From NCBI RefSeq assembly GCF_017922435.1, contig NZ_VDEZ01000002.1:186001-250000 (forward strand): a DNA stretch of 64,000 nucleotides. Reading direction: 5' to 3'. Source of the stretch: Thalassospira sp. ER-Se-21-Dark. GTDB taxonomy: Bacteria > Pseudomonadota > Alphaproteobacteria > Rhodospirillales > Thalassospiraceae. Below are positions 17,398-27,880 of the stretch, piece by piece (within the stretch, counting starts at the first letter, position 1; every line of letters begins with the position of its first letter). A model generated the notes under the pieces. That model was not told where the DNA came from and ran no database searches. It was given only the letters and a program-made list of their open reading frames with translations. A program made the translations under genes and the position numbers.

Positions 17398-18144
17398 ATG
17401 GCCGGCCATTCCCAATTTAAGAACATCATGCACCGCAAAGGTGCGCAGGATAAAAAGCGCGCCAAGATCTTCACCAAACTCGCGCGTGAAATCACTGTTG
17501 CCGCGAAAATCAGCGAAGACATCGACAGCAACCCGCGTCTGCGTGCGGCGATTTCTGCGGCTCGTGCCCAGAACATGCCCAAGGACAACATCGATCGTGC
17601 CATCAAAAAGGCGACCGGTGCAGGCGAGGGCGACAACTACGAAGAAGTTCGCTACGAGGGTTATGGCACCGCTGGTGTTGCCGTCATCGTCGAAGCACTG
17701 ACCGACAACCGTAACCGTACCGCATCCGAAGTGCGTGCTGCCTTCACCAAGCATGGCGGCAACCTGGGTGAAACCGGTTCAGTCGGCTTCATGTTCAACC
17801 GTGTCGGCGAAATCGTCTATCCGATCGACAAGGCCGATGCTGACGAAATCTTCGAAGCAGCCCTTGAAGCAGGTGCTGCGAATGCGGAGTCCGATGATCA
17901 GAACCACGTCATCGATACCGAGATCGAAGACCTTAACGCTGTGCGCGAAGCCCTGACCGAGAAATTCGGCGATCCGGAAAGCGCAAAGCTGGTCTTCCGT
18001 GCCACCACCGAAGCCGACATTTCGGTCGAACAGGCGCAAAGCATCATGAAACTTGTCGATGTGCTTGAAGATAACGACGACGTCCAGAATGTCTGGACCA
18101 ACGTTAACTGGACCGACGAAATCGTCGCTGGTCTCGATAACTAA
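17398..18144 (+). CDS. yebC: YebC/PmpR-family regulatory protein
   Basis: A 248-residue protein of the YebC family, with the invariant start [25 protein letters not shown] split here into MAGHSQF and [11 protein letters not shown], then [25 protein letters not shown] and [23 protein letters not shown]. Family members act as DNA-binding regulators; recent work links some to relief of ribosome stalling at polyproline. It precedes ruvC, as in many bacteria, but a strong terminator lies between them. Confidence 0.95.
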   Translation: MAGHSQFKNIMHRKGAQDKKRAKIFTKLAREITVAAKISEDIDSNPRLRAAISAARAQNMPKDNIDRAIKKATGAGEGDNYEEVRYEGYGTAGVAVIVEALTDNRNRTASEVRAAFTKHGGNLGETGSVGFMFNRVGEIVYPIDKADADEIFEAALEAGAANAESDDQNHVIDTEIEDLNAVREALTEKFGDPESAKLVFRATTEADISVEQAQSIMKLVDVLEDNDDVQNVWTNVNWTDEIVAGLDN

Positions 18145-18156
18145 TTAATATTTGCC

Positions 18157-18194
18157 AACACCCGCCTTTCGCTTTTGAATGGCGGGTGTTTTGT
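18157..18194 (+). terminator. Rho-independent terminator after yebC
   Basis: A 10-bp stem AACACCCGCC with a 14-nt loop and a following TTTTGT run, 12 nt after the yebC stop. It overlaps the most upstream possible ruvC start codon, which argues for the internal GTG start of ruvC. Confidence 0.88.
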
Positions 18195-18223
18195 ATCTGG
18201 AACCCGCTTTTTTGGGGGATGTA

Positions 18224-18754
18224 GTGGTCAGAGTGCTCGGGATTGATCCCGGTCTGCAACGAACCGGTTGGGGCGTCATTGACCTCGATAACAATCGTAT
18301 GCGCCATGTTGCCAATGGCGTGGTGACGTCCACCCAGTCATTGACCCTTGCCGAACGCCTTGATCAACTGCACACCGGCCTGATCGAAGTGATCCGGATC
18401 TGGACACCCGACGAGGCCGCAGTTGAAGAAACGTTCGTCAATAAAAACCCGGTTTCGACCCTGAAACTGGGGCAGGCGCGTGGTGTTGCACTGCTTGCAC
18501 CGGCGCGCAGTGGCATTCCGGTAACGGAATATACACCCAATGCCGTCAAAAAGACTGTGGTTGGTGCCGGTCATGCTGCCAAACAGCAGGTCGAAATGAT
18601 GGTTTCAACCCTGCTGCCGGGATGTGACATTGCCGGGCCGGACGCCGCAGATGCTCTTGCGGTTGCCATATGCCACGCGCAACATGCCGGGAACCGGTCG
18701 CTGGCCAATTCGATGGCAGCACACCCAACACGAAACGGGAGAAAATACAGGTGA
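18224..18754 (+). CDS. ruvC: Holliday junction endonuclease RuvC
   Basis: RuvC cuts Holliday junctions symmetrically together with RuvAB. The RNase-H-like catalytic acids are present: Asp8 in LGIDPG, Glu68 in VEETF, Asp140 and Asp143 in [14 protein letters not shown]. The frame could begin at ATG 18179, but that codon lies in the yebC terminator stem; GTG 18224 follows GGGGGA and gives a 176-residue protein of normal length. Its TGA overlaps the ruvA GTG. Confidence 0.93.
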   Translation: MVRVLGIDPGLQRTGWGVIDLDNNRMRHVANGVVTSTQSLTLAERLDQLHTGLIEVIRIWTPDEAAVEETFVNKNPVSTLKLGQARGVALLAPARSGIPVTEYTPNAVKKTVVGAGHAAKQQVEMMVSTLLPGCDIAGPDAADALAVAICHAQHAGNRSLANSMAAHPTRNGRKYR

Positions 18755-19446
18755 TCGCCAAACTGCGCGGAATTGTGGATTTCATCGGCGAAGACAGCGT
18801 CATTATCGATGTCAACGGCGTGGGCTATCTGGTTTTTGCCTCGCGCCGCACGCTTTCGATGCTGCCGCCCAAGGGCGGCGATGCCGGCCTGATGATCGAA
18901 ACCCACGTTCGCGAAGATCACATTAATCTCTATGGCTTTGCCGATAACGCCGAAAAGCAATGGTTTGCGTTGCTCACCACCGTTCAGGGTGTTGGCGCCA
19001 AGGTTGCACTTGCCCTGTTGTCGGTTCTGACGCCCACTGATCTTTTGCGCGCATTGGCCGCCCAGGATACCACGGCCCTTTGCCGCGCACCGGGAATCGG
19101 CCCCAAGGTCGCAACCCGTATTGTTGGCGAACTGAAAGACAAGGCCGCAAAACTGAACCTTGGCCCGGTTGCGGCCCCGGCGGCTCCCGCCGTCGAAGAT
19201 GCAAAACCAGCCGCAAAATCAAAGAAATCAGCCAAGGCCACCAAAGATGTGAGCATCGACACAGCGCCAGCCGAACCGGTTGTAGATGATAGCGTCGTTT
19301 TGGCAGACGCGGTATCGGCATTGGTCAATCTTGGCTATGGCCGGTCCGAGGCATTTGGTGCGGTGGGCAAGGCCGCCCAGCAGGCGGGCGACGACAAGTC
19401 GATCGATACCCTGATCCGTCTGGGACTAAAGGAGCTTAGCGCGTGA
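18751..19446 (+). CDS. ruvA: Holliday junction DNA helicase subunit RuvA
   Basis: A 231-residue protein with the N-terminal OB fold ([27 protein letters not shown] in pieces), two helix-hairpin-helix motifs ([34 protein letters not shown]), an Ala/Lys-rich flexible linker, and the C-terminal RuvB-contacting domain ([12 protein letters not shown]). The GTG start overlaps the ruvC stop and its stop overlaps the ruvB GTG, so ruvCAB is translationally coupled. Confidence 0.95.
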   Translation: MIAKLRGIVDFIGEDSVIIDVNGVGYLVFASRRTLSMLPPKGGDAGLMIETHVREDHINLYGFADNAEKQWFALLTTVQGVGAKVALALLSVLTPTDLLRALAAQDTTALCRAPGIGPKVATRIVGELKDKAAKLNLGPVAAPAAPAVEDAKPAAKSKKSAKATKDVSIDTAPAEPVVDDSVVLADAVSALVNLGYGRSEAFGAVGKAAQQAGDDKSIDTLIRLGLKELSA

Positions 19447-20504
19447 GCGAAGAAGAAGACCGTCTGCTCAGTGGTGAACGCCGCGAAGAAGATCATCAGG
19501 ATGGATCGCTGCGTCCCCGTCGGCTTGACGATTTTACCGGCCAGAAAGAAGTCCGTGAAAACCTTGATGTCTTCATCAAGGCTGCCAGTGCGCGCGAAGA
19601 AGCCATGGACCATGTCCTGTTCTTTGGCCCACCGGGACTTGGCAAAACCACGCTTTCGCAAATCGTTGCCAGTGAACTCGGTGTTGGCTTTCGCGCAACA
19701 TCCGGCCCGGTGATTGCCAAGGCCGGTGACCTTGCAGCCCTTCTGACCAATCTTCAGCCGCGCGATGTTTTGTTCATTGATGAAATCCATCGCCTGAACC
19801 CGGCGGTGGAGGAAATCCTCTATCCGGCAATGGAAGACTTCCAGCTTGATCTGATCATCGGTGAAGGTCCTGCTGCGCGCTCTGTGCGGATTGATTTGCC
19901 GCCCTTTACGCTTGTGGGTGCCACCACGCGTTCGGGTCTTTTGACCACGCCGCTCCGTGATCGTTTCGGTATTCCGCTTAGGTTGCGTTTTTATGAGCCC
20001 GAAGAACTGGTCAGCATCGTTGCCCGTGGTGCGCGGCTTTTGAATTTCGACATGACCGAAGAAGGCGCGATGGAAATTGCCCGTCGGTCACGCGGCACCC
20101 CGCGTATCGCCGGTCGTCTGTTGCGCCGTGTGCGTGACTTTGCCGCCGTGGCTGAAAAATCGCCGGTCGACAAATTCATTGCCGACGCGGCCCTGACCCG
20201 GCTTGAGGTCGATAACCTTGGCCTCGATAGCCAGGATCGCCGTTACCTTAATTGTATCGCCAGCAACTATGGCGGTGGTCCGGTCGGTGTCGACACATTG
20301 GCCGCCGCCCTGTCCGAAGAACGCGATACCATCGAAGACGTAATCGAACCTTATCTACTGCAACAGGGCCTGATCCAGCGCACCCCGCGCGGGCGCATGC
20401 TGGGTGTTAAGGGCTTTAAGCACCTTGGTCTGACCCCGCCACGCCAGGCGGGCGGGATGCCGCTTTCCGATCTGTTTGACGGGCAGGCGGGGGAAGAATC
20501 CTGA
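19443..20504 (+). CDS. ruvB: Holliday junction branch migration ATPase RuvB
   Basis: A 353-residue AAA+ hexameric motor. Walker [10 protein letters not shown] at 62-70, Walker [11 protein letters not shown], sensor 1 [11 protein letters not shown], arginine-finger region [11 protein letters not shown], and the C-terminal winged helix ([12 protein letters not shown]). The GTG start overlaps the ruvA stop, and its stop TGA shares a base with the ybgC ATG, linking recombination repair to the Tol-Pal operon as is common in proteobacteria. Confidence 0.98.
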   Translation: MSEEEDRLLSGERREEDHQDGSLRPRRLDDFTGQKEVRENLDVFIKAASAREEAMDHVLFFGPPGLGKTTLSQIVASELGVGFRATSGPVIAKAGDLAALLTNLQPRDVLFIDEIHRLNPAVEEILYPAMEDFQLDLIIGEGPAARSVRIDLPPFTLVGATTRSGLLTTPLRDRFGIPLRLRFYEPEELVSIVARGARLLNFDMTEEGAMEIARRSRGTPRIAGRLLRRVRDFAAVAEKSPVDKFIADAALTRLEVDNLGLDSQDRRYLNCIASNYGGGPVGVDTLAAALSEERDTIEDVIEPYLLQQGLIQRTPRGRMLGVKGFKHLGLTPPRQAGGMPLSDLFDGQAGEES

Positions 20505-20965
20505 TGGCCCAACATGATCACGACGCCATTCTTGGCCGCTTCGAAGGCAAGCGGCATATCTATCCGCTGATTGTCTATTACGAGAACACCGATGCCGGTG
20601 GCGTTGTCTATCACGCCAACTATTTGGCATTCGCCGAACGGGCACGTTCAGCGATGCTTAACCTGTTGGGCTTTACCAATCGAAATATTGCAGAACGCCA
20701 CAAAGTTGCCATAGCCGTTCGACAGTGTACGCTCGACTTTCGACGTCCGGCACTTTTGGAAGACCGTATTACGGTCGAAAGCCGGGTGATCAAGGTTGGG
20801 GGCGCATCGCTTGGTTTTGAACAAAAGATTATGCGGGGCGACGACGAACTGGTGGTGATCGAGATTTATCTCGCCTGCATGTCGTTGGAAGAACTTCGGG
20901 CACAACGTCTGCCCGACGAACTAAGAACAGTATTTAATAGTTGTCTTGATGTGACAAAGGACTGA
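20504..20965 (+). CDS. ybgC: Tol-Pal system acyl-CoA thioesterase YbgC
   Basis: A 153-residue hot-dog-fold thioesterase. The active-site block YYENTDAGGVVYHANYLAFAERAR contains the catalytic Asp; the C-terminal half has the usual FRRPALLEDRITVESRV pattern. It is the first gene of the Tol-Pal cluster, overlaps ruvB by one base and is 7 nt from tolQ. It is thought to act on acyl-CoA or acyl-ACP in phospholipid metabolism near the inner membrane; the true substrate is uncertain. Confidence 0.94.
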   Translation: MAQHDHDAILGRFEGKRHIYPLIVYYENTDAGGVVYHANYLAFAERARSAMLNLLGFTNRNIAERHKVAIAVRQCTLDFRRPALLEDRITVESRVIKVGGASLGFEQKIMRGDDELVVIEIYLACMSLEELRAQRLPDELRTVFNSCLDVTKD

Positions 20966-20972
20966 CGGGAAT

Positions 20973-21704
20973 ATGGAAAATCAAGTGGTCGACGCGGTAA
21001 CGCTGGGGCAGTCGGTCATGGCACATGATATGTCTCTTTGGGGACTTTTCATGCAGGCTGGGCTGGTCGTCAAAACAGTGATGATCGGTCTTTTGCTGGC
21101 TTCTGTCTGGGTTTGGGCGATTGTCTTCGAGAAAATCCTGCGACTGCGCAAACTGCGCGCCCAGGCAAATACCTTCGAAGAAGCCTTCTGGTCGGGTGGA
21201 TCACTTGAAGATCTGTATGATCGCATCGCTGACAAGCCGCGCGATCCGATGTCAGCCATCTTTGTTTCGGCCATGCGTGAATGGCGTCGTTCGAACGCAA
21301 AGGGTGTCCATGGTGACACCATGCGTGCCCGCCTTCAGCAACGCCTTGAAAAATCGATGGAAATTACCCTTGGTCGTGAAATGGACCGGGTGGAACGGTA
21401 TATGACCTTCCTGGCATCTGTTGGTTCGACCGCACCGTTTGTTGGTCTGTTCGGCACGGTCTGGGGCATCATGGTTTCGTTCCAGTCGATCGCGGCATCA
21501 AAAAATACCTCGCTTGCGGTTGTCGCACCGGGTATTGCCGAGGCCCTTTTTGCAACGGCCATGGGCCTTGTTGCTGCGATCCCGGCTGTGGTTGCCTATA
21601 ACAAGATTTCCAGCGACCTGAACCGTTACAGCAACCGCCTCGAAGCTTTCGTGGACGAGTTCTCCTCGATCCTTTCGCGCCAACTTGACGACACGAGAGA
21701 CTGA
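20973..21704 (+). CDS. tolQ: Tol-Pal proton channel subunit TolQ
   Basis: A 243-residue inner-membrane protein with three transmembrane helices (about 32-52, and the pair in SVGSTAPFVGLFGTVWGIM and GIAEALFATAMGLVAAIPAVVAYN). TolQ and TolR form the proton-driven motor that energises TolA for outer-membrane constriction during division. It is followed 2 nt later by tolR. Confidence 0.97.
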   Translation: MENQVVDAVTLGQSVMAHDMSLWGLFMQAGLVVKTVMIGLLLASVWVWAIVFEKILRLRKLRAQANTFEEAFWSGGSLEDLYDRIADKPRDPMSAIFVSAMREWRRSNAKGVHGDTMRARLQQRLEKSMEITLGREMDRVERYMTFLASVGSTAPFVGLFGTVWGIMVSFQSIAASKNTSLAVVAPGIAEALFATAMGLVAAIPAVVAYNKISSDLNRYSNRLEAFVDEFSSILSRQLDDTRD

Positions 21705-21706
21705 TT

Positions 21707-22159
21707 ATGGGCGCACAGCTTGCCAAATCAGGCGGAGGACGCCGTCGAGGTCGCCGGAGTAACCGGCGGGCGGCGATGAGTGACATCAACGTCACTCCGA
21801 TGGTCGACGTCATGCTGGTGTTGCTGGTGATCTTCATGGTTGCTGCACCCCTGATGACGGTCGGGGTCGAAGTTGATCTGCCGGAAACCAGTGCCGCACC
21901 GATGACCGGTCAGGATGAGCCGCTGGTGGTGTCGGTTTCTGCCGAGGGCACGATCTACATCATGGATAGCGAAATCGCGCAGGACACCCTGACCGAAAAG
22001 CTTGCCGCCATTACCGACAACAAGGCCGATACCCGCATCTTTGTCCGCGGGGACAAGACAATTGATTATGGCCGTGTGATGGAAGTCATGGGCCTGATCA
22101 AGGATGCCGGTTTCACCAAAGTCGCCCTGATCGCCGAATTGCCGGCAAAGGGTTCGTAA
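21707..22159 (+). CDS. tolR: Tol-Pal proton channel subunit TolR
   Basis: A 150-residue ExbD/TolR-family protein: a basic cytoplasmic tail, one transmembrane helix carrying the essential proton-accepting Asp34 ([18 protein letters not shown]), and a periplasmic domain ending in the typical [19 protein letters not shown]. The basic N-terminus ([13 protein letters not shown]) is unusually arginine-rich. tolA starts 7 nt downstream. Confidence 0.97.
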   Translation: MGAQLAKSGGGRRRGRRSNRRAAMSDINVTPMVDVMLVLLVIFMVAAPLMTVGVEVDLPETSAAPMTGQDEPLVVSVSAEGTIYIMDSEIAQDTLTEKLAAITDNKADTRIFVRGDKTIDYGRVMEVMGLIKDAGFTKVALIAELPAKGS

Positions 22160-22166
22160 ACGAATC

Positions 22167-23075
22167 ATGCTGCGTTACGCTCTCATATCGCTTGGTCTGC
22201 ACGCTGTCCTGTTTCTGGTGGCGTGGCTTGGGCTGCCCGATCTGTTTGATGAAACACCGTTGGAATTGCAGTCCATTTCGGTTGAAGTCGTGACAGTGGA
22301 CGAATTTTCCGCGGCCCCGACCAAGGCTTTGCCAAAACCGGAACCCAAAGAGGAACCGAAACCAAAGCCGACCCCGAAACCGGAGCCAAAGCCGGAACCC
22401 AAGCCTGAGCCGAAGCCCGAACCAAAACCGGAGCCCAAGCCAGAGCCGAAGCCTGAGCCAAAACCGACACCAAAGCCGGAACCGGTTCCGACGCCAGACG
22501 TTAAAAAAGAGCCGGAGCCGAAACCGGAGCCGACTGAGCTTGCCGCAGTAAAGCCGGAATCCAAGCCGACCCCGCCGAAACCGGAACCGGTCAAAAAGCC
22601 GGAGCCGAAAAAGGAAGAGCCGAAGAAACGCGATCTCATGAGCGTTCTTAAGGATGTCAGCAAACTTAAGGAAACGGCAGAAGCCACACCAGAACAACAG
22701 CCAGACGAAACGCCGGAAGAAAATGCCAGCGAGGTTGTGGCGACCAGGCTTGATGCCAATCTGACCATGAGCGAGCTTGATGCCGTAAAACGTCAGATCG
22801 AAAAATGCTGGAGCCCCCCGGCCGGGGCCAAGGAAGCGGGCAACTTTGCAGTTGAAATTCATGTCAGCGCAAACCCGGACGGAACCGTCCGTTTGGCGCG
22901 GATTAGCAATCTGAACGAAATCCAGGGTGACACTTCCCGCCGTACGATTGCAGAAAGTGCGCTTCGAGCAGTGCTAAATCCGCAATGCAGTCCTCTAAAA
23001 CTGCCGCTGGATAAATACGAAATGTGGCGCACATTCACGTTCAATTTTGACATGCGTGAAATGCTGGGCCTTTAA
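22167..23075 (+). CDS. tolA: Cell envelope integrity protein TolA
   Basis: A 302-residue TonB-like protein. One N-terminal transmembrane helix (about 4-24) anchors it; residues about 50-160 consist of Pro-Lys-Pro-Glu type repeats forming an extended periplasmic linker, in place of the long Ala/Lys helix of E. coli TolA. A charged spacer ([18 protein letters not shown]) leads to the C-terminal domain ([36 protein letters not shown]), which in the family binds TolB and Pal. The linker repeat, over 100 residues, makes this gene prone to length variation. Confidence 0.95.
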   Translation: MLRYALISLGLHAVLFLVAWLGLPDLFDETPLELQSISVEVVTVDEFSAAPTKALPKPEPKEEPKPKPTPKPEPKPEPKPEPKPEPKPEPKPEPKPEPKPTPKPEPVPTPDVKKEPEPKPEPTELAAVKPESKPTPPKPEPVKKPEPKKEEPKKRDLMSVLKDVSKLKETAEATPEQQPDETPEENASEVVATRLDANLTMSELDAVKRQIEKCWSPPAGAKEAGNFAVEIHVSANPDGTVRLARISNLNEIQGDTSRRTIAESALRAVLNPQCSPLKLPLDKYEMWRTFTFNFDMREMLGL

Positions 23076-23116
23076 CGACCAAGTTCTTGAACACGCGTGG
23101 AAAATAGCGAGGCAGG

Positions 23117-24487
23117 ATGACGATCAAGACCAACGCAATAAAACGATTTTGGGCTAAAGGCAGTGTCGCGGCACTGTGCGCCCTTGCCGTTGTCGCTGGC
23201 CTGAATGTCGGGTTCATGTCGCCGGCAAAGGCGGAACTCCGGATTGATATTACCCGGGGCGAACTGAAACCGATGCCAATTGCCGTCACCCGCTTCCCGG
23301 GCGAGGGCGTTGCCGAAACCGAGATCGGTCAGAACATGACCCAGGTGATTGCCGCAGATCTCGAACGTTCGGGCCTGTTTGCACCGATTGATGAAAAGGC
23401 ATTCATTCAGAGTGCTGCATCATTGGCGGTGAACCCGAACTTTGCCGAATGGCGGGCCATCAATGCGCAGGCCCTGGTGAACGGTCGTGTTGTGACCGAA
23501 CCAAATGGTCTTCTGCGTGTCGAATTCCGCCTGTGGGATGTTTTGGCTGAAACCCAGATGTCTGGCGTTGCGTATCGTACGCAGCCAAACAACTGGCGTC
23601 GGATTGCTCACAAGATTGCGGACGAGATTTACAAACGTATTACCGGTGAAACCGGCTATTTCGATACGCGCGTTGTCTACGTCTCGGAATCCGGTCCGGC
23701 CGATAACCGGACCAAACGACTGGCCATCATGGATCAGGACGGTGCAAACCACCGGTTCCTTTCCGATGGACGGTTCCTCGTGCTGAACCCGCGCTTCTCG
23801 CCGACGGCACAGGAAGTGGTTTATATGTCGTACTTCAACGACAAGCCGCGCGTTTATGTTTTGGATATTGATACCGGTGAGTTGGAATTGCTGGGCGATT
23901 TTCCGGGGATGACCTTTGCGCCCCGATTCGCGCCAGACGGGAACTCGGTTGTGATGTCACAAGCGCTTGACGGGAACAGTGAAATCTATGGACTGGACCT
24001 GCGCACGCGTGAAAAGCGTCAACTGACGCGCCATCCGGCCGTGGATACCTCGCCTTCCTATTCTCCGGACGGGTCTCGCATTGCGTTCAACTCCGACCGC
24101 AGTGGGGCACAACAACTTTATGTGATGAATGCCGATGGTGGGGGCGTACAGCGCATCAGCTTCGGTGGTGGACGTTATGCCACACCGGTCTGGTCGCCGC
24201 GCGGAGACCTGATCGCATTCACCAAATCCGAAGGAGGTCGTTATTATATCGGCGTCATGCGGCCAGACGGCAGTGGAGAAAGGCTGCTGGCCGAGGGTTA
24301 CCTCGTTGAGGGACCAACATGGGCACCGAACGGTCGAGTTTTGATGTACTACCGCCAGCACCCGTCCAGGGACGGGACCAAGGATCGCTATCGTTTGTAT
24401 TCGATTGATCTTACCGGTTATAACGAGCGAGAGATCGTTACACCGGCGGATGGGTCGGATCCTGCATGGTCGCCCTTGATTCCCTGA
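23117..24487 (+). CDS. tolB: Tol-Pal periplasmic beta-propeller TolB
   Basis: A 456-residue exported protein. The signal peptide ends near SPAKA-E (residue 39). The N-terminal domain (about 40-170) contains [17 protein letters not shown]; the remainder is a six-bladed propeller with repeated PD(G)xxIAF / YVMNADG units ([38 protein letters not shown]). TolB binds Pal and the TolA C-terminus. It lies between tolA and pal in the canonical order. Confidence 0.97.
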   Translation: MTIKTNAIKRFWAKGSVAALCALAVVAGLNVGFMSPAKAELRIDITRGELKPMPIAVTRFPGEGVAETEIGQNMTQVIAADLERSGLFAPIDEKAFIQSAASLAVNPNFAEWRAINAQALVNGRVVTEPNGLLRVEFRLWDVLAETQMSGVAYRTQPNNWRRIAHKIADEIYKRITGETGYFDTRVVYVSESGPADNRTKRLAIMDQDGANHRFLSDGRFLVLNPRFSPTAQEVVYMSYFNDKPRVYVLDIDTGELELLGDFPGMTFAPRFAPDGNSVVMSQALDGNSEIYGLDLRTREKRQLTRHPAVDTSPSYSPDGSRIAFNSDRSGAQQLYVMNADGGGVQRISFGGGRYATPVWSPRGDLIAFTKSEGGRYYIGVMRPDGSGERLLAEGYLVEGPTWAPNGRVLMYYRQHPSRDGTKDRYRLYSIDLTGYNEREIVTPADGSDPAWSPLIP

Positions 24488-24616
24488 TATCTCAAGAGTA
24501 TAGTCATCGCGAAGCACTGAATGCGATTCGCTTTAATCGCGGGCATTTTCGGTGTCGCGAGACATGGAAAACACCAACCTCGGGCGAATGCGTCCGGTGT
24601 TAAGGGGAAAACTTAA

Positions 24617-25111
24617 ATGAAACTTCGTATTCTGAGCGTTTTTGCTGCTGCCGCTCTTCTGGCTGCTTGTGAAACTGCACCTGATAGCACGGCAACCACT
24701 GGTGGCGACGGTGCAAGCACTTCTTCCAGCGCATCGACTTCGACTTCTTTGGCTGAAAGCAGCCCTGAGTGGTTCGCTGTCAACGTTGGTGACCGCGTCT
24801 TCTTTGGTTTCGACAAATACGATCTTGCCGGTGAAGCACGTCGCACCCTCGAACTGCAGGCTGCTTGGCTGAAGAAATATCCGCAGTACAAAGTTGTTGT
24901 TGAAGGTCATGCCGACGAGCGCGGCACCCGTGAATACAACCTTGCACTCGGCGAACGTCGCGCGAACTCGGTCAAAGATTACCTGATCGCTCTGGGCATC
25001 GACCCGTCGCGCATCGAGACCATTTCTTATGGTAAAGAGCGCCCGGTTGCTCTTGGCCATGACGAAGAAAGCTGGGCTAAAAACCGCCGCTCTGTATCGG
25101 TTATCCGTTAA
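24617..25111 (+). CDS. pal: Peptidoglycan-associated lipoprotein Pal
   Basis: A 164-residue outer-membrane lipoprotein. The lipobox LLAAC places the acylated Cys at residue 18; the next residue is Glu, so no Asp+2 inner-membrane retention signal. A Ser/Thr-rich linker leads to the OmpA-like domain (VFFGFDKYDL; VEGHADERGTREYNLALGERRA; ISYGKERPVALGHDEESWAKNRR). It links peptidoglycan to the outer membrane. A 129-nt gap after tolB may hold an additional promoter, and a strong terminator follows. Confidence 0.98.
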   Translation: MKLRILSVFAAAALLAACETAPDSTATTGGDGASTSSSASTSTSLAESSPEWFAVNVGDRVFFGFDKYDLAGEARRTLELQAAWLKKYPQYKVVVEGHADERGTREYNLALGERRANSVKDYLIALGIDPSRIETISYGKERPVALGHDEESWAKNRRSVSVIR

Positions 25112-25143
25112 GCGCGTGCAGGTGAAAGCCTGACTTGACGATC

Positions 25144-25181
25144 AAGGCGCCTGTCCCGTTTGGGGCAGGCGCCTTATTTTT
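25144..25181 (+). terminator. Rho-independent terminator after pal
   Basis: A long stem (AAGGCGCCTG plus CCC pairing across a mismatch) with a very small loop and an ATTTTT tail, 32 nt after the pal stop. Read-through would still reach cpoB. Confidence 0.92.
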
Positions 25182-25264
25182 GCCGCCTGAAAATGTTTGA
25201 AAGTCACGACAGGTATTTCCATAGTGAACCTTCAAAGACTGAATTGACGAAAAAGGACCCGAAA

Positions 25265-26320
25265 ATGATCCGCGTTCGATCCGCCATTTCGCCAAAGAAC
25301 CGCAATATCTTGATGGCCCTTGCCGTCGGAGCTGTGTTTGGCATGACATCACTCGGGTCCCAACCGGTTCGCGCGCAAGACGCCAACATGTCGCGTCAGT
25401 TAGAACAACTGCGCAAGGACCTCGATCTTTTGCAGCGTTATGTCTATCGCGAAGGCACCGGTGACGCCGCACAGGTCGCTGTCTCGTCTGGTGATGGCGG
25501 CGGGGCTGCAACCCCGGCTGCCGCACGCCAACAGGTCCAGATCAGCGCACTGGAACGCACGACCACCCAGCTGACCGGTCAGCTTGAAGAATTCGACTAC
25601 CGCATTCGCAAGATGGAAGACCGCCTGGAACGTCTGGTGGCCGATATTGATTTCCGCCTCAACCAGCTTGAAAGCGGCGGCGTTGCGACCGGTGGCGCAA
25701 ATGCCGGTGGGGCAAATGCACCGCTTGCAGCGGGCACGGCCACACAGGGCGCCAATAACTCTGCCGCCAACAGCGCCGCACCGGGGGCTGCCGGTTCGGG
25801 TGAGCCCCTGAATGACCGTGGCACCCAGCTGTTTGGCGTGATTGAAAGCGAAGGCCAGCCGCCGCAAATCCCAAGCGGGGCTGCTGCCTCCAACGCATCC
25901 GCGCCAACCCAGAGTGCGTCGGCAACCACCGGCACACCTGAAGAACAGTACCGCGAGGCCTTTGGTCTTCTGCGCAAACAGGATTTCCAGGCCGCCGAAC
26001 AGGCGCTGGGCAATTTCGTCAGCAACCATCCCAACGATCCGCTGGCGGGCAATGCGCAATACTGGCTGGGTGAAACCTATTACGTGCGCGGCCAGTATGA
26101 AAATGCTGCCATCGCCTTTACCGAAGGTTTCCAGACCTACCCGGACAGCACCAAGGCACCAGACAACCTTCTGAAGCTTGGCATGTCGCTGGCCAATCTC
26201 GGCAAGAATGAAGATGCCTGCACGGCCTTTGGTCACCTGATCGACAACTTCCCGAACGCCTCGAACGTCGTTCTGGATCGCGCCCGTCAGGAACGCCAGA
26301 ACCGTGGATGTCCGCAGTAA
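25265..26320 (+). CDS. cpoB: Cell division coordinator CpoB (YbgF)
   Basis: A 351-residue periplasmic protein. The signal peptide ends near VRA-Q (residue 37). Next come a coiled-coil trimerisation region (LEQLRKDLDLLQRYV; LEEFDYRIRKMEDRLERLVADIDFRLNQLE), a low-complexity Ala/Gly/Asn linker, and a C-terminal TPR domain (EQYREAFGLLRKQDFQAAEQALGNFV; GNAQYWLGETYYVRGQYENAA). CpoB ties peptidoglycan synthesis to Tol-driven constriction. ATG 25265 has AAGGA 7 nt upstream; the frame extends to 25160 but lacks a ribosome site there. Confidence 0.94.
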   Translation: MIRVRSAISPKNRNILMALAVGAVFGMTSLGSQPVRAQDANMSRQLEQLRKDLDLLQRYVYREGTGDAAQVAVSSGDGGGAATPAAARQQVQISALERTTTQLTGQLEEFDYRIRKMEDRLERLVADIDFRLNQLESGGVATGGANAGGANAPLAAGTATQGANNSAANSAAPGAAGSGEPLNDRGTQLFGVIESEGQPPQIPSGAAASNASAPTQSASATTGTPEEQYREAFGLLRKQDFQAAEQALGNFVSNHPNDPLAGNAQYWLGETYYVRGQYENAAIAFTEGFQTYPDSTKAPDNLLKLGMSLANLGKNEDACTAFGHLIDNFPNASNVVLDRARQERQNRGCPQ

Positions 26321-27795
26321 ACCCTGCGTATGACAGACCGATGATCGGCAACCTTACGACATCACAAAATCAAAACACGGCGTCCGGAGGATCTCCACTG
26401 GACGCCGTTGCCTTTGATAGACTGATGATGGCGTTCGCCCCGTTTGAAACCGCCCCTGAAATCCTTGTTGGTGTCTCGGGCGGGGCTGACAGCATGGCGC
26501 TGGCCCTTTTGGCCCATGACTGGTGTCAGGCACAAGGCGGGCGGGTGGTCGCCGTTACGGTTGACCATGGTCTCCGCAAGGCCGCCTCTGACGAGGCCCG
26601 CTGGGTTGCTACCGAACTTGCCCGCCATAACATCGAACACATCACCAAACACTGGCAGGGTGAAAAGCCAAAAGGTGCCGTGCAGGAAAAGGCGCGCCAG
26701 GCCCGCTATCAGATTTTTGATGACCTGATGCGTGATACCGGCATTTTTCATCTATTGGTTGCCCATCATGCAGGCGACCAACGCGAAACCATTGCCATGC
26801 GCCGCGATCGCGGCACGACCCCGATTGGGCAGGCGGGAATGTCTGCGCGGCGCTACCTGCGACATGGCCGGGTGCTGCGACCGCTTTTGGCCGTTGCCAA
26901 GGCCGACTTGGTGGCGACCCTGAAGACACGCGGACAGGCGTGGATCGAAGATCCTTCCAACATCGACGAAAAGTTCGAGCGTGTGCGCGTGCGCAAGGCG
27001 TTTGAGGCGGGGGCATCACACCCGCCCGATATAACCGCCGACGCATCGGCGCGCCGCGATATTGAAACGGGCATTGGTCGATTGCTGGCCGGGGCGGTGA
27101 CCCTGCACGCGAACGGGGTTGCGATCCTTAATCCGGATGTGCTGCTGGATCCGAAAACGGATCGCAACGCTGCGATCCATGCACTGGGGCAGGTGGTGCG
27201 TACGGTGGGGGGCGCAGGATATATGCCTGCACTTGATAAATTACGCGGTGCGCTTGATCGCCGTGGTGCGGATAAAACAGCCCGCATCAGTCTGGGCGGC
27301 TGCGTCTTGCACGGTCGGAAAGGCGGGATTTGCGTTTATCGCGAATTTGGTCGAATGGCGCAGGATCCGATTGCGTTGGATGCCGAATCACTCACACGAT
27401 CTTTGGTTGTGCGGTTTGATAATCGCTTCGAATGGCAGGCAGATGACGCTGATCTGTCGGGGCAAACTGGACGTTGGATCGCCCCGCTTGGCCTTTGTGA
27501 TGTGTTTCACACGAAGTCTTTTCGCGCCGCATTGGGCGAAATTGCACCATTTATTGGTAATTTACCGCGCGCGGCCCTTGCATCCATGCCTGCACTCTAC
27601 GATAAAGAAGGCTTGTTATCTGTTGGCGGGCTTGAGGTTTCGGAGCTTTCCGACGTACTATCCGCCGCCGGTTGCAGACGGCCTCTGGGCAGGGGCCTGA
27701 TTGCGTCTGGTGGCAGTTGGCAGTTTGCGCCGCAAGTACCTTTGTGGGAAAGTGGTTTCAAATCGTCACCGAAACCCGACAACCTACTTGCGTAA
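26308..27795 (+). CDS. tilS: tRNA(Ile)-lysidine synthase
   Basis: TilS converts C34 of the CAU isoleucine tRNA to lysidine. The PP-loop motif SGGADS at 57-62 is intact and is followed by VTVDHGLRKAASDEARWV and the LVAHHAGDQRET site. The C-terminal half (about 300-495) is weakly conserved. The frame overlaps the end of cpoB by 13 nt; an alternative start is ATG 26341, and neither has a clear ribosome site. It is followed by ftsH, the usual neighbour. Confidence 0.92.
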   Translation: MSAVNPAYDRPMIGNLTTSQNQNTASGGSPLDAVAFDRLMMAFAPFETAPEILVGVSGGADSMALALLAHDWCQAQGGRVVAVTVDHGLRKAASDEARWVATELARHNIEHITKHWQGEKPKGAVQEKARQARYQIFDDLMRDTGIFHLLVAHHAGDQRETIAMRRDRGTTPIGQAGMSARRYLRHGRVLRPLLAVAKADLVATLKTRGQAWIEDPSNIDEKFERVRVRKAFEAGASHPPDITADASARRDIETGIGRLLAGAVTLHANGVAILNPDVLLDPKTDRNAAIHALGQVVRTVGGAGYMPALDKLRGALDRRGADKTARISLGGCVLHGRKGGICVYREFGRMAQDPIALDAESLTRSLVVRFDNRFEWQADDADLSGQTGRWIAPLGLCDVFHTKSFRAALGEIAPFIGNLPRAALASMPALYDKEGLLSVGGLEVSELSDVLSAAGCRRPLGRGLIASGGSWQFAPQVPLWESGFKSSPKPDNLLA

Positions 27796-27880
27796 GCGGG
27801 GCTTATGACTATTTGATTGTCAGACCCTGCGCAGGAAGTTTTGCGTCACGGCACACACAAATTGCGACCAGTAGCTTGGA

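Noticed and set aside
22330..22520. CRISPR-like or tandem repeat array
   Set aside because: The repetition is the in-frame PKPE linker of tolA; there are no spacers. No CRISPR array was seen anywhere in the window.
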